A DNA stretch of 49,129 nt from Egerieenecus sp048201975 (GCA_048201975.1 DBFBGQ010000097.1:1-49129); one strand, 5' to 3'; shown: positions 24,495 through 33,685, numbered from the stretch's first letter. The notes: generated from the sequence alone by a model not told the origin. Numbers and translations are program-made.

Positions 24495-24761
24495 ATGTGG
24501 GAACTGATTACACTGCCCTTTCGTCTGGCCTGGACCGTGCTGACGGTGGCGTGGGATATTGTCTGGGGATGCGTTTCCCTGGCCTTCGGGCTAGTGGGGG
24601 GCATTTTCTCGCTGGCGCTGGGGGTGGCGGTGCTGGCGCTGATTGTGGCGCTGATTTCCCGCGCCTTCCGGGAGTCCGGCCATGGCCACGGCCATCCGTA
24701 CCGGGAGAACCGCCGGGACGAGGATTTCATCAGCTTTTATGACAAGGACGCGGTCAAATAA
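24495..24761 (+). CDS. Small hydrophobic membrane protein, unknown function
   Basis: A protein of 88 aa from the ATG at 24495, preceded by AGGAGGG. Two closely spaced hydrophobic stretches (about 8-30 and 32-52) are followed by a charged, His/Arg-rich tail (GHGHGHPYRENRRDE) and an acidic end, FISFYDKDAVK. I do not recognise a family. It has its own promoter and terminator, so it is a single-gene unit. The HGHGH stretch could bind a metal, but nothing else supports that. Confidence 0.7.
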   Translation: MWELITLPFRLAWTVLTVAWDIVWGCVSLAFGLVGGIFSLALGVAVLALIVALISRAFRESGHGHGHPYRENRRDEDFISFYDKDAVK

Positions 24762-24780
24762 TCCTGCCCCATCGAAACCA

Positions 24781-24827
24781 GGGCGGGGCGCGGACGTCCA
24801 TTCGGCGGCGCGGCCCGCCCTTTTTTT
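24781..24827 (+). terminator. Intrinsic terminator after the small membrane protein gene
   Basis: GGGCGGG (24781-24787) pairs with CCCGCCC (24814-24820), with further GC pairing inside, and is followed by seven T. Confidence 0.9.
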
Positions 24828-24875
24828 GCGCTCTTTCGACATGGCTGATTAGGCGAAAAAATTCCCAGATCCACC

Positions 24876-24904
24876 TTGACAACCGGCGGAAAGCGGCGTA
24901 TAAT
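24876..24904 (+). promoter_or_regulatory. Consensus promoter of the maltodextrin regulon
   Basis: TTGACA (24876-24881), exactly 17 bases, TATAAT (24899-24904): a perfect sigma-A consensus. The start point would fall near 24911, immediately before the operator array. Such a strong promoter needs a repressor to be useful, and the LacI gene follows. Confidence 0.95.
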
Positions 24905-24912
24905 AGGTTTAA

Positions 24913-24950
24913 GGAACCGTTTCCGATACCGTTTCCGGTAACGTTTTACC
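24913..24950 (+). promoter_or_regulatory. Three abutting LacI-family operators
   Basis: GGAACCGTTTCC (24913-24924), GATACCGTTTCC (24925-24936) and GGTAACGTTTTACC (24937-24950) follow each other without gaps. Each is a near-palindrome with the central CG typical of LacI/GalR operators. They start just after the expected +1, so bound repressor would block initiation or act as a roadblock. Autoregulation by the LacI protein encoded next is inferred. Confidence 0.8.
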
Positions 24951-24978
24951 TTGCCAATAGAAGCGGAGGGGATGCGCG

Positions 24979-25995
24979 CTGAAAATCTATACCATCCGCG
25001 ATGTGGCCCGCCTGGCGGGGGTAAGCGTCACCACGGTGTCCCGGGTGCTGAACCACCGGCCGGACGTGAGCGCCGCCACCCGGGAGAAGGTGGAACGGGT
25101 CATGGCATCGTGCAACTTTGTGGGCAACGCCAACGCCCGCAGCCTCAAGCAGCTGGACGGCGACGTGGCCGCGCTGATCCTGCGCGGGCGGTCGAATCCC
25201 TTTCTGACCCAGCTGGCGGAGACCATGCTGCAATTCGCCTCGGAAACCGGGGTAAGCTTCTTTCTGGAGACCATCGACGAAAAAGACGACGAATTCCAGG
25301 CCGCGTTGCGGCTGACGCATCAGAAGCGGGCCAAGGGCTTCATCTTTGTGGGCAGCCGGCTGGACGAGCGCGCCCAGGTGCTGCGCGGGCTGGAGGCGCC
25401 GCTGGTGTTCGCCACGGCGCCGGCGCAGGGAGCGGCGCTGCCCCGGGTGGCCTCCGTGGCGGTGGACGACCGGCGCATGGGACGCCTGGCCATGGAAACG
25501 CTGCTACAGGCGGGGCACCGGCGCATCGCCATTTTCGGGGGCAGCCGGAACCAGGGGGACGCGCTGGCCGCGCGGTACCTGGGCGCCCGGGAGGCCTGCG
25601 AGGCCGCCGGCGTGCCCTTTGACGAAAGCCGCTATGTGGAGACGCGGTTCTCCCTGCCGGACGCCTACGGCGCGGCCCGGGCTTTTTTTCCCACCCGGGG
25701 GGATACTACGGCTGTGTTCGCCATGAGCGACCTGGTGGCCATGGGGGTCATCCGGGCGCTGAAGGACATGGGCAGGCGGGTGCCCGAGGATGTGAGCGTA
25801 TTCGGCTTTGACGGCATTGAAATGGGCAAATATTTCCTGCCCAGCCTGACCACCATCGTGCAGCCCCAGGAGGAAATCGCCCGCAAGAGCGTGCAGGTGC
25901 TCCTGGAAATGATGGACGGGGCCAGCGCGGGCGGGCACGTGACCCTGCCCGCGGCGCTGGCCCGGCGGGAATCCGTGGGCCCGCCCAGGAAATAA
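24979..25995 (+). CDS. LacI family transcriptional regulator of the maltodextrin genes
   Basis: About 338 aa. The N-terminal helix-turn-helix IYTIRDVARLAGVSVTTVSRVLN is intact, followed by the hinge and a periplasmic-binding-type sensor domain (about 60-338) with MSDLVAMGVIRALKDMGRRVPEDVSVFGFDG. No ATG or GTG exists in frame before the helix-turn-helix. The CTG at 24979 is eight bases after GGAGGGG and gives the usual start (M)KIYTIRDVA, so CTG initiation is the best reading. The alternative is a one-base frameshift linking the ATG at 24972. It probably represses its own promoter and the malE-glgP genes until a maltodextrin is present. Confidence 0.9.
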   Translation: MKIYTIRDVARLAGVSVTTVSRVLNHRPDVSAATREKVERVMASCNFVGNANARSLKQLDGDVAALILRGRSNPFLTQLAETMLQFASETGVSFFLETIDEKDDEFQAALRLTHQKRAKGFIFVGSRLDERAQVLRGLEAPLVFATAPAQGAALPRVASVAVDDRRMGRLAMETLLQAGHRRIAIFGGSRNQGDALAARYLGAREACEAAGVPFDESRYVETRFSLPDAYGAARAFFPTRGDTTAVFAMSDLVAMGVIRALKDMGRRVPEDVSVFGFDGIEMGKYFLPSLTTIVQPQEEIARKSVQVLLEMMDGASAGGHVTLPAALARRESVGPPRK

Positions 25996-26062
25996 CGGGC
26001 AAAGCTTTTATAATGTAGTCCGCGCGGGCAAGCTACCGCGTGAGAATAAAGGAGGAACTACC

Positions 26063-27277
26063 ATGAAAAAGATCCTTGCATTGGCGCTGGCGCTGGCCAT
26101 GGCCCTGTCCCTGGGCTCCTGCGCGCTGGCCGAAGACGTCTCCCTGCGGGTGTGGGTGGGCGACAATCAGGACATCGACTGGATCAACACGGTCATTGAA
26201 AACTTCAAGGCCGCTCATCCGGAGAACAACTACACCATCGAGGTGGGCGTCCAGAACGAGGGCGACTGCTCCAAGGTGGTCCTCACCGACCCCACCGCGG
26301 CGGCGGACGTGTTCACCTTTGCGGACGACCAGTTCAACAGCCTGATGAACGGCGGCGCTCTCCAGCCCGTGGTGGAGAACGCTGAGGAGATCATCGCCAA
26401 CAATACCCCCGAGTCCATCGCCGCGGCCACCGGCTCCGACGGCATGCTCTATGCCTACCCCGCCACCGCGGACAACGGCTATTTCATGTTCTACAACAAG
26501 GAATACTTCACCGAGGAAGACGTGCAGACACTGGACGGCATGCTGGCCAAGGCGGCCGAAGCCGGCAAGTATGTGGGCTTCCCCATGAGCAACGGCTGGT
26601 ACTTCTACTCCTGGTTCAAGGGCGCGGGCCTGGAGATGCACGTCAATGAGGACGGCGTCACCAACTCCTGCAACTGGAACGCCACCGATACCCCCATCAC
26701 CGGCGTGCAGGTGCTGGAGGCCCTGCTGGAGATCGCCGCCAACCCCGGCTTCAAGGAAGCGGACTCCGATCCCTTCGTGGCCGGCGTGAAGGACGGCTCC
26801 ATCATCGCCGGCGTGTCCGGCACCTGGAATGCCAACGTGGCCGCCGAAGCCTGGGGCGACAACTATGCCGCCACCAAGCTGCCCACCTACACCGTGGCGG
26901 GCCAGCAGGTGCAGATGGCTTCCTTCTCCGGCTTCAAGCTGGTGGGCGTGAACCCCTACTCCGCCAACCTGGGCGCCGCCATGGACTTCGCCACCTTCAT
27001 GACCAACGAGCAGAGCCAGGTGCTGCGCTTTGAAATGCGCCGCCAGGGTCCCTCCAACGTCAAGGCGCTGGAGTCCGACAGCGTGAAGGCCGAGCCCGCC
27101 ATCGCCGCCATCGTGGCCCAGGCCCCCTATGCGGACGTGCAGCGCGTGGGCCAGAAGTTCTGGGACACCGCCGCCGCCCTGGGCAAGATCGTGGTCAACG
27201 GCAACCCCGACGGCACCGATCTGCAAACCCTGCTGGATAACTGCGTGGCCGGCATCACCGCCCCCGCGGAGCAGTAA
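26063..27277 (+). CDS. malE: Maltose/maltodextrin-binding protein
   Basis: A protein of 404 aa, an extracellular binding protein of family 1. The signal peptide (1-24) has a possible lipobox LGSC just before an ALA-ED cleavage site, so either a lipoprotein or a released protein is possible. The mature part shows LRVWVGDNQDIDWINTVIENF, MLYAYPATADNGYFMFYNKEYF and GISGTW-like GVSGTWNANVAAEAWG, as in MalE/CymE/GanO-type proteins. It captures linear alpha-glucans for the MalFG importer. AAAGGAGG is seven bases before the ATG. A TATAAT at 26009-26014 with a poor -35 could add an internal promoter. The ATPase (MalK/MsmX type) is not encoded here and must come from elsewhere. Confidence 0.92.
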   Translation: MKKILALALALAMALSLGSCALAEDVSLRVWVGDNQDIDWINTVIENFKAAHPENNYTIEVGVQNEGDCSKVVLTDPTAAADVFTFADDQFNSLMNGGALQPVVENAEEIIANNTPESIAAATGSDGMLYAYPATADNGYFMFYNKEYFTEEDVQTLDGMLAKAAEAGKYVGFPMSNGWYFYSWFKGAGLEMHVNEDGVTNSCNWNATDTPITGVQVLEALLEIAANPGFKEADSDPFVAGVKDGSIIAGVSGTWNANVAAEAWGDNYAATKLPTYTVAGQQVQMASFSGFKLVGVNPYSANLGAAMDFATFMTNEQSQVLRFEMRRQGPSNVKALESDSVKAEPAIAAIVAQAPYADVQRVGQKFWDTAAALGKIVVNGNPDGTDLQTLLDNCVAGITAPAEQ

Positions 27278-27294
27278 GCAATCCAACCAACCAT

Positions 27295-27336
27295 GGCCGC
27301 CCTGCTTGCCGGTTCCGCCGCGGCAGGGCGGCCTTT
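27295..27336 (+). other. Intercistronic hairpin between malE and malF
   Basis: GGCCGCCCTGC (27295-27305) pairs perfectly with GCAGGGCGGCC (27323-27333), followed only by TTT. Placed between a binding protein and its permease, it probably shields the malE mRNA and lets only part of transcription continue, giving more MalE than MalFG. Confidence 0.75.
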
Positions 27337-27420
27337 CCGCTCACCAAAGCAGAGCGGGTCTTCCCGCCTTTCCAAGCCAAGAAAAAAGCTGGGTAACAGC
27401 ACGTAAGGAGCGCGGACGCA

Positions 27421-28899
27421 ATGGAACATAGCAAAGCAATCAAGCAGGCCGCCGCCCCGGCGAAGCGACCGGGGATCGTGCGGTTCTTTGCATCCATCGG
27501 TCAATACATCGCGGGCGTGTGCCGGGACTTCATGGAGGGCGACCTGTGGGTCAAGCTGTCGGCGCTTCTGTGGGGCAGCAGCTGCGTGGCCCGGGGGCAG
27601 TTTGTCAAGGGCGTGCTGCTCACGGCGCTGGAAGCGGTGCTGGCATACTTCATTCCGGTGGTGTTCTGGCCCTACATGAGCAAGCTGAACACCCTGGGCA
27701 CGGTGCAGCAGCAGCGGGTCTATAACCCCGAGACCCGGCAGAACGAGTTCAACGACTATGACAACTCCTTCCTGATCATGCTCTTTGGCGTTATCGGCTG
27801 CGTGCTGCTGCTCGTCGCGGTGGTGCTGTGGCTGCGCAACATCCGCGCCGCCCGGGCGATGGAGGTCCGGGCCAAGGAGGGCAAGCACGTGAATTCCTTC
27901 CGGGAGGACGTGGCCGACTGCTTCGGCGTGAAGTTCCACCGGACGCTGCTGTCCCTGCCGGTGCTGGGGGTGGCCTGCTTTACCATCATCCCCCTGATCG
28001 TGATGATCCTCATCGCCTTCACCAACTACGACCGCAACCACCTGGTGCCGGCCAAGCTGTTCACCTGGGTGGGGCTGGGCAACTTTGAGCTGCTGTTCAA
28101 CATGACCGCGGACAGCACCTTTGCCTACGCCTTTGGGCGGGTATTGGCCTGGACGATGATCTGGGCGGTGCTGGCCACCTTCACCTGCTACTTCGGCGGC
28201 ATTCTGCTGGCCATGTTCATCAACAACAAAAAGACCCGGGGCAAGAAATTCTGGCGGACCTGCTTCATGGTGGCCATCGCGGTGCCGCAGTTTGTGAGCC
28301 TGTTATTGGTGCGCAACTTTTTCGCGGACGCGGGGATTGTGAACACCCTGTGCAAAAACGCCGGGCTCACCGACTGGCTGTACAGCATCGGAGCCATTCC
28401 CACGGCCAACTACATTCCCTTCCTGACCCACCCCGCCTGGGCCCGGCCCATGATCGTGCTGATCAACATCTGGGTGGGCGTGCCCTATCAGATGCTCATC
28501 GCCACGGGCATCCTGATGAACATTCCCAACGAGCTGCTGGAGAGCGCCCGCATCGACGGGGCCAACGCCTGGCAGTCCTTCAAGTCCATCACCATGCCCT
28601 ACATCCTGTTCATCACCGGCCCCAGCCTGGTGAACTCCATCGTGGGCAACATCAACAACTTCAACGTGATCTACCTGCTCAGCAAGGATGTATACACCAC
28701 CTCCGATCAGCTGATGGCCAACGCCAACGCCAACGAGGTGGACCTGCTGGTGACCTGGCTGTACCGCTTGACCCAGGATCAGAGCAACTACAAGATGGCC
28801 TCGGTGATTGGCATTCTGGTGTTCATCGTTTGCGCCGTGCTGACGCTGCTGGCCTTCAACCGCATGATCAAGGGCGATAAGGAGGAGAATTTCCAATGA
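27421..28899 (+). CDS. malF: Maltodextrin ABC transporter permease MalF
   Basis: A protein of 492 aa with about eight to nine membrane spans. The cytoplasmic EAA loop, which docks to the ATPase, is ELLESARIDGANAWQSFKSITMPYI. The N-terminal part (about 1-150) adds extra spans before the conserved permease core, as in other Clostridia MalF proteins. With MalG it forms the channel for maltodextrins delivered by MalE. AAGGAG lies upstream of the ATG, and the last four bases overlap malG (ATGA). Confidence 0.94.
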   Translation: MEHSKAIKQAAAPAKRPGIVRFFASIGQYIAGVCRDFMEGDLWVKLSALLWGSSCVARGQFVKGVLLTALEAVLAYFIPVVFWPYMSKLNTLGTVQQQRVYNPETRQNEFNDYDNSFLIMLFGVIGCVLLLVAVVLWLRNIRAARAMEVRAKEGKHVNSFREDVADCFGVKFHRTLLSLPVLGVACFTIIPLIVMILIAFTNYDRNHLVPAKLFTWVGLGNFELLFNMTADSTFAYAFGRVLAWTMIWAVLATFTCYFGGILLAMFINNKKTRGKKFWRTCFMVAIAVPQFVSLLLVRNFFADAGIVNTLCKNAGLTDWLYSIGAIPTANYIPFLTHPAWARPMIVLINIWVGVPYQMLIATGILMNIPNELLESARIDGANAWQSFKSITMPYILFITGPSLVNSIVGNINNFNVIYLLSKDVYTTSDQLMANANANEVDLLVTWLYRLTQDQSNYKMASVIGILVFIVCAVLTLLAFNRMIKGDKEENFQ

Positions 28900-29747
28900 A
28901 AACCGCGAAAGTTTTCCGTCAGATCGGCCGGCATCTGGTGCTGCTCTTCCTGGCCTGCCTGTGGCTGGTGCCCATTTTGTGGCTGGTGGTCACCTCCTTC
29001 GGCGTGGACAAGGGACCGAACCTTTCCACCTTCTTCCCGGCGGCGTATACCCTGGACCACTACAAGGCCATCCTGCTCCCCGGCTCGGACTCGGTGAGCC
29101 AGTTCCCCCGGTGGTTCCTGAACACCTTCACCATCGCCATTTTCACCTGCATCATCTCCAGCATGTTCGTGCTGATGGTGGCCTACGCCATGAGCTGCAT
29201 GCGCTTTAAGGCCCGCAAGCCCCTGATGAACATCGCCATCATCATGAACCTTTTCCCCGGCTTCCTGTCCATGATCGCGGTGTATTTCATCATGAAAAAC
29301 CTGAACCTGACCAACTCCATGACGGGCATGGTCATCGTTTACTCCGCGGGGGCGGGGCTTGGATACCTGATCGCCAAGGGATTTTTCGACACCATTTCGA
29401 AGTCCCTGCGGGAGGCCGCCTACCTGGAGGGCGCCAACGAATTCACCGTGTTCTGGAAGATCATCATTCCGCTCTCCAAGCCCATCATCGTCTACACGGT
29501 GATCAACTCCTTCCTGGCGCCCTGGATGGACTTCATCTTTGCCTCCATCATGCTCAACTCCGGCGTCAGCTCGCAGAAGACCGTGGCCCTGGGCCTGTTC
29601 GCCATGGTGGACAAGGTGAACCGGAACAACTACTTTGCCCAGTTCTGCGCCGGGGGCGTGATCGTCTCCATTCCTATTTCGGTGCTGTTCATCATCATGC
29701 AGAAGTTCTATGTGGAGGGCATCACCGGCGGCTCGGTGAAGGGATAA
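28896..29747 (+). CDS. malG: Maltodextrin ABC transporter permease MalG
   Basis: A protein of 283 aa with six membrane spans and the EAA loop LREAAYLEGANEFTVFWKII followed by IPLSKPI. The C-terminus FVEGITGGSVKG-like ending (FYVEGITGGSVKG) is the usual MalG tail that touches the ATPase. The length equals that of typical MalG. It overlaps malF by four bases and is followed by malQ after about 40 bases, so import and cytoplasmic breakdown are expressed together. Confidence 0.95.
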   Translation: MKTAKVFRQIGRHLVLLFLACLWLVPILWLVVTSFGVDKGPNLSTFFPAAYTLDHYKAILLPGSDSVSQFPRWFLNTFTIAIFTCIISSMFVLMVAYAMSCMRFKARKPLMNIAIIMNLFPGFLSMIAVYFIMKNLNLTNSMTGMVIVYSAGAGLGYLIAKGFFDTISKSLREAAYLEGANEFTVFWKIIIPLSKPIIVYTVINSFLAPWMDFIFASIMLNSGVSSQKTVALGLFAMVDKVNRNNYFAQFCAGGVIVSIPISVLFIIMQKFYVEGITGGSVKG

Positions 29748-29790
29748 CCGGGCAAATCAACAGTCTCTCTCTGGAAAGGATGAGGCGGCC

Positions 29791-31269
29791 ATGCGCCGAA
29801 GCGGAATTTTGATGCACATCACTTCCCTGCCCGGGCCGGGAGGGATCGGCAGCCTGGGCAAGGAAGCCTACGCTTTCGCGGACTTTCTCAAGGCCAGCGG
29901 CATGGCCGTGTGGCAGGTGCTCCCCCTGGGCCCCACGGGCTACGGGGAGAGCCCCTACCAGTCCTCCAGCGTGTTTGCGGGCAATCCCATGCTGATCTCC
30001 TGCGCGGCGCTGCGGGAGGAAGGCCTGGTGGCGTATGCGGACGGGGAAGAATACACCCCCGCCGATCCGGAGCGGGTGGATTACCCCGCCGTGCGTGAAA
30101 GCAAGGAAAAGCTGCTGCGCCGCTGCTTTGCCCAGTCCGAGGCGCGGCTGGGCAAGGAGCTGGAGCGCTTCCGCCAGGAGCATCCCTGGGCGGAGGACTT
30201 TGCCCTGTTCACCGCCCTGAAGGCGCGCTATGGCGGGCAGATGTGGACCAAGTGGCCCGATGCGGACATCCGCCGCCGCCGGCCCGCCGCCCTGGCCCGC
30301 TGCCGCCAGGAGCTGGCAGGGGAGATCCGTTACCACCTGTTTTGCCAGTGCCTGTTCTTCCGGCAGTGGTTTGCCCTGAAGCGCTACTGTAACGGCATGG
30401 GCATCCGGCTGTTTGGGGATATGCCCATCTATGTGGCCGAGGACAGCGCCGATACCTGGACCCGGCCGGAGGTATTCCAGCTGGACGGGAACGGCGTGCC
30501 CAAGCGGGTGGCCGGGGTGCCCCCGGACTTCTTCTCCGCCGACGGCCAGCTCTGGGGCAATCCCCTGTACCGCTGGCTTTCCCTGGGGTTGCACGGCTAC
30601 GGCTGGTGGGTGGAGCGCATGGCCGCCATGGCGAAGATGTACGACATCGTGCGCATCGATCATTTCATCGGCTTCGCCAACTACTACTCCGTGCCCCACG
30701 GCGCGCCCAACGCCCGCAGCGGCAAGTGGATCATCGGCCCGGGAAAGCGCCTGTTCCGCATCCTGGAAAAAAAGATCCCCGGGCTGAACATCGTGGCCGA
30801 GGATCTGGGTTGCGTCAACGACCGGGTGCGCCGGCTGCTTTCCGCGGTGGGTTACCCGGGCATGCGGGTGCTGTCCTTCGGCTTCGGGGGCGGGGAGGAT
30901 AATCCCCACCTGCCTGCCAACTATGTGAGCAACAGCGTGGTGTACACCGGTACCCACGACAACGACACCGTCCGGGGCTGGATCGACAGCGCGGATGCCC
31001 AGGCCCTGGCCCAGGCGCAGAAGCTGCTGGGCTTCACCCGGCCCGAGGACGGTCCGGCGGCATTCATCCGCGGGGTGCTGGCCAGCCGGGCGGACACCGC
31101 CGTCATTCCCATGCAGGACGTGCTGGGCCTGGGGGGCTGGGCGCGGATGAACCGTCCCGGCACCATTGGGGAGAACTGGCTGTGGCGCATGGCCCCCGGA
31201 GCCGCCACCCCCGCCCTGGCCCAGCGGCTGCGCCGGGAAAACCAAGCGACAAACAGGAGGATGGACTGA
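29791..31269 (+). CDS. malQ: 4-alpha-glucanotransferase (amylomaltase, GH77)
   Basis: A protein of 492 aa. The GH77 acid residues are present: nucleophile D290 in VRIDHFIGF, acid/base E337 in IVAEDLG and D390 in GTHDNDT. Other landmarks are the N-terminal LMHITSLPGPGGIGSLG and the GDMPIYVAEDSADTW loop. It disproportionates imported maltodextrins, passing glucan chains from one to another and releasing glucose, in the cytoplasm. It lies after malG and two bases before glgP, which degrades the longer chains it makes. GGAAAGGATGAGG precedes the ATG. Confidence 0.96.
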   Translation: MRRSGILMHITSLPGPGGIGSLGKEAYAFADFLKASGMAVWQVLPLGPTGYGESPYQSSSVFAGNPMLISCAALREEGLVAYADGEEYTPADPERVDYPAVRESKEKLLRRCFAQSEARLGKELERFRQEHPWAEDFALFTALKARYGGQMWTKWPDADIRRRRPAALARCRQELAGEIRYHLFCQCLFFRQWFALKRYCNGMGIRLFGDMPIYVAEDSADTWTRPEVFQLDGNGVPKRVAGVPPDFFSADGQLWGNPLYRWLSLGLHGYGWWVERMAAMAKMYDIVRIDHFIGFANYYSVPHGAPNARSGKWIIGPGKRLFRILEKKIPGLNIVAEDLGCVNDRVRRLLSAVGYPGMRVLSFGFGGGEDNPHLPANYVSNSVVYTGTHDNDTVRGWIDSADAQALAQAQKLLGFTRPEDGPAAFIRGVLASRADTAVIPMQDVLGLGGWARMNRPGTIGENWLWRMAPGAATPALAQRLRRENQATNRRMD

Positions 31270-31271
31270 CC

Positions 31272-33608
31272 ATGAACGCCAAGGAACTGATCCGCGACAC
31301 CCAACGGCTGCTTCTGACCCAGGAGCACTGCACCCTGGAGCAGGCCACCGCGCCGCAGCTGCACAACGCCCTCTCCACGGCCGCCATGGAGGCGCTCACG
31401 CCCCTGTGGCTGCGCTCCCAGCAAAAGCGCGAAGGCAAGCGCCAGGCCTATTACCTCTCCGCCGAGTACCTGATGGGCCGCATGGTCTACAACAACCTCT
31501 ACTGCCTGGGCCTGCTGGAGGACGCGCGGAAGCTGCTGGAGGAAAAGGGCGTGGACCTGACCCTGCTGGAGGATATTGAGGACGACGCCTTCGGCAACGG
31601 CGGGCTGGGCCGCCTGGCCGCCTGCTTCCTGGACAGTGCCGCCACCATCAACGTGCCCCTCACCGGCTATGGCCTGCGCTACCGCTACGGCCTGTTCAAG
31701 CAGAGCTTCGTGGACGGCCGCCAGCACGAGGAGCCCGACGACTGGGCCCGCTACGGCGATCCCTGGAGCATCCGCCGGGAGGACCAGGCCGTGGTGGTGC
31801 CCATGAAGACCGGGGATGTCCGGGCCGTGCCCTACGATATGCCCATCATCGGCTATGGGGCCAGGAACATCGGTACCCTGCGGCTGTGGCAGTGCGAGAG
31901 CCTCCACGAGATCGACTTTGACCTGTTCAACCAGCAGCAGTACGCCAAGGCTTCCGCCGACAAGAACCGGGCCGAGGACATCACCAAATTCCTCTACCCC
32001 AACGACACCCGCCGGGAGGGCAAGCAGCTGCGGGTGAAGCAGCAGTACGTGCTCTGCTCCGCCTCCCTGCAGGATATGCTCCGCCGCTACATGGCCAAGT
32101 ATGGCCACGATTTCAGCCATTTTGCGGCCCTGCACGCGGTGCAGCTCAACGATACCCATCCCACCCTGTCCATCCCCGAGCTCATCCGCCTGCTGGAGAA
32201 GGAGGGCGTACCCTTTGAGGAGGCCTTCCTTATCGGCCGGGAGGTTTTCGCCTACACCAACCACACCGTGATGCAGGAAGCCCTGGAAAAATGGGACCTG
32301 CCCCTGCTGGCCAGCGTGTGCCCGGATATCGTGCGCATTCTGCGGCGCATTGACGCCCGGTTCAAGAAGGAAATGGCCCAGGCGGGCAAGGAGGTTCGCA
32401 GGGACCGCTGCATCATCTGGGAGAACCAGGTGCACATGGCCCAGCTGGCGGTGTACGCCACCCACGCCACCAACGGCGTGGCGGAGATTCACTCCCAGAT
32501 CCTCAAGGACGACGTGTTCCACGCCTGGTACCAGGTGTACCCCAAGCGCTTCCAGAACAAGACCAACGGCATCACCCAGCGGCGCTGGCTGGGGTTGTGC
32601 AACCCCGAGCTCACCCAGCTGATCGCCGGCGAGATCGGCCCGGGCTTCCTCACCGACCTGTACCGCCTGGAGGCCCTGCGCCCCCGCATCAACGACGCAC
32701 TCTGCGACCGCTTCCACGAAATCAAGCAGCTGAAGAAGGCGCAGCTGGCCGCGGAGATCCTCCACAGCGAGGATGTGCTCATCGACCCGGTGATGCTCTT
32801 CGACGTGCAGGTGAAGCGCCTGCACGAGTACAAGCGCCAGCTGATGAACGCCCTCTCGATCCTGGCCATCTATGACCAGCTCAAGGACGGCAAGCTCCCG
32901 GACTTCACCCCCACGGCCTTCATTTTCGGGGCCAAGGCGGCTCCCGGCTACGACCGGGCCAAGGCCGTGATCCATCTGATCAACATGATCGCCGAAAAGG
33001 TCAACGCCGACCCGGACATGGACGGCGTGCTCAAGGTAGTCTTTGTGCAGAACTACAACTGCTCCTATGCGGAGAAGATCATCCCCGCCGCGGATGTGAG
33101 CGAGCAGATTTCTCCCGCGGGCACCGAGGCCAGCGGCACCGGCAACATGAAGCTGATGCTCAACGGCGCGGTGACCCTGGGCACATTCGACGGCGCGAAC
33201 ATTGAAATTGTGGAGCAGGCGGGCCGGGAGAATAACTACATCTTCGGCGCCACGGTGGAGGAGCTCAACGCCATCCGCGACGCCTACGACCCCAAGGCCA
33301 TCTATGCGAAGAATCCCCTGCTTCGCCGCGCCCTGGACACCCTGGTGGACGGCACCTTCCCGGATGAGGACGGCATGCTCAAGGAGCTGCACACCGCCCT
33401 GCTGGAGGGGGCCAGCTGGCACAAGCCCGACCACTACTTCGTCCTGCATGACTTTGACGCCTATCTCCAGGCCAAGCTCCAGGCCAACGCCGATTACCAG
33501 GACATCCGCGCCTTCAGCCGCAAGTGCCTGATGAACGTGGCCGGGGCCGGCAAGTTCTCCTCCGACCGCACCATCGCTCAGTATGCCAAGGAGATCTGGA
33601 AGGTGTAA
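31272..33608 (+). CDS. glgP: Glycogen/maltodextrin phosphorylase (GT35)
   Basis: A protein of 778 aa from the ATG at 31272, with AGGAGG just upstream at the end of malQ. Typical GT35 blocks are YYLSAEYLMGRM, AFGNGGLGRLAACFLDS, LNDTHPTLSIPELIR and the PLP site EASGTGNMKLMLNGAVTLG, with the Schiff-base lysine at K627. The family runs 750-830 aa, so this is full length. It splits off glucose-1-phosphate from alpha-1,4-glucans with phosphate. It ends the malEFG-malQ-glgP operon and is followed by repeat copy 3. Confidence 0.97.
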   Translation: MNAKELIRDTQRLLLTQEHCTLEQATAPQLHNALSTAAMEALTPLWLRSQQKREGKRQAYYLSAEYLMGRMVYNNLYCLGLLEDARKLLEEKGVDLTLLEDIEDDAFGNGGLGRLAACFLDSAATINVPLTGYGLRYRYGLFKQSFVDGRQHEEPDDWARYGDPWSIRREDQAVVVPMKTGDVRAVPYDMPIIGYGARNIGTLRLWQCESLHEIDFDLFNQQQYAKASADKNRAEDITKFLYPNDTRREGKQLRVKQQYVLCSASLQDMLRRYMAKYGHDFSHFAALHAVQLNDTHPTLSIPELIRLLEKEGVPFEEAFLIGREVFAYTNHTVMQEALEKWDLPLLASVCPDIVRILRRIDARFKKEMAQAGKEVRRDRCIIWENQVHMAQLAVYATHATNGVAEIHSQILKDDVFHAWYQVYPKRFQNKTNGITQRRWLGLCNPELTQLIAGEIGPGFLTDLYRLEALRPRINDALCDRFHEIKQLKKAQLAAEILHSEDVLIDPVMLFDVQVKRLHEYKRQLMNALSILAIYDQLKDGKLPDFTPTAFIFGAKAAPGYDRAKAVIHLINMIAEKVNADPDMDGVLKVVFVQNYNCSYAEKIIPAADVSEQISPAGTEASGTGNMKLMLNGAVTLGTFDGANIEIVEQAGRENNYIFGATVEELNAIRDAYDPKAIYAKNPLLRRALDTLVDGTFPDEDGMLKELHTALLEGASWHKPDHYFVLHDFDAYLQAKLQANADYQDIRAFSRKCLMNVAGAGKFSSDRTIAQYAKEIWKV

Positions 33609-33638
33609 TCGCCAGCGTCCAGCGCATCTGGCGGCACA

Positions 33639-33682
33639 AAAGCCCTCCCCGCGCTTTTTGAGAGAAAGGCGGGGAGGGCTTT
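33639..33682 (+). terminator. Strong hairpin after glgP
   Basis: AAAGCCCTCCCCGC (33639-33652) pairs perfectly with GCGGGGAGGGCTTT (33669-33682). The tail is only TTTA, so termination may be partial. Its right arm can instead pair with a second copy of the left arm at 33903-33914 beyond repeat copy 3. Confidence 0.7.
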
Positions 33683-33685
33683 ACG

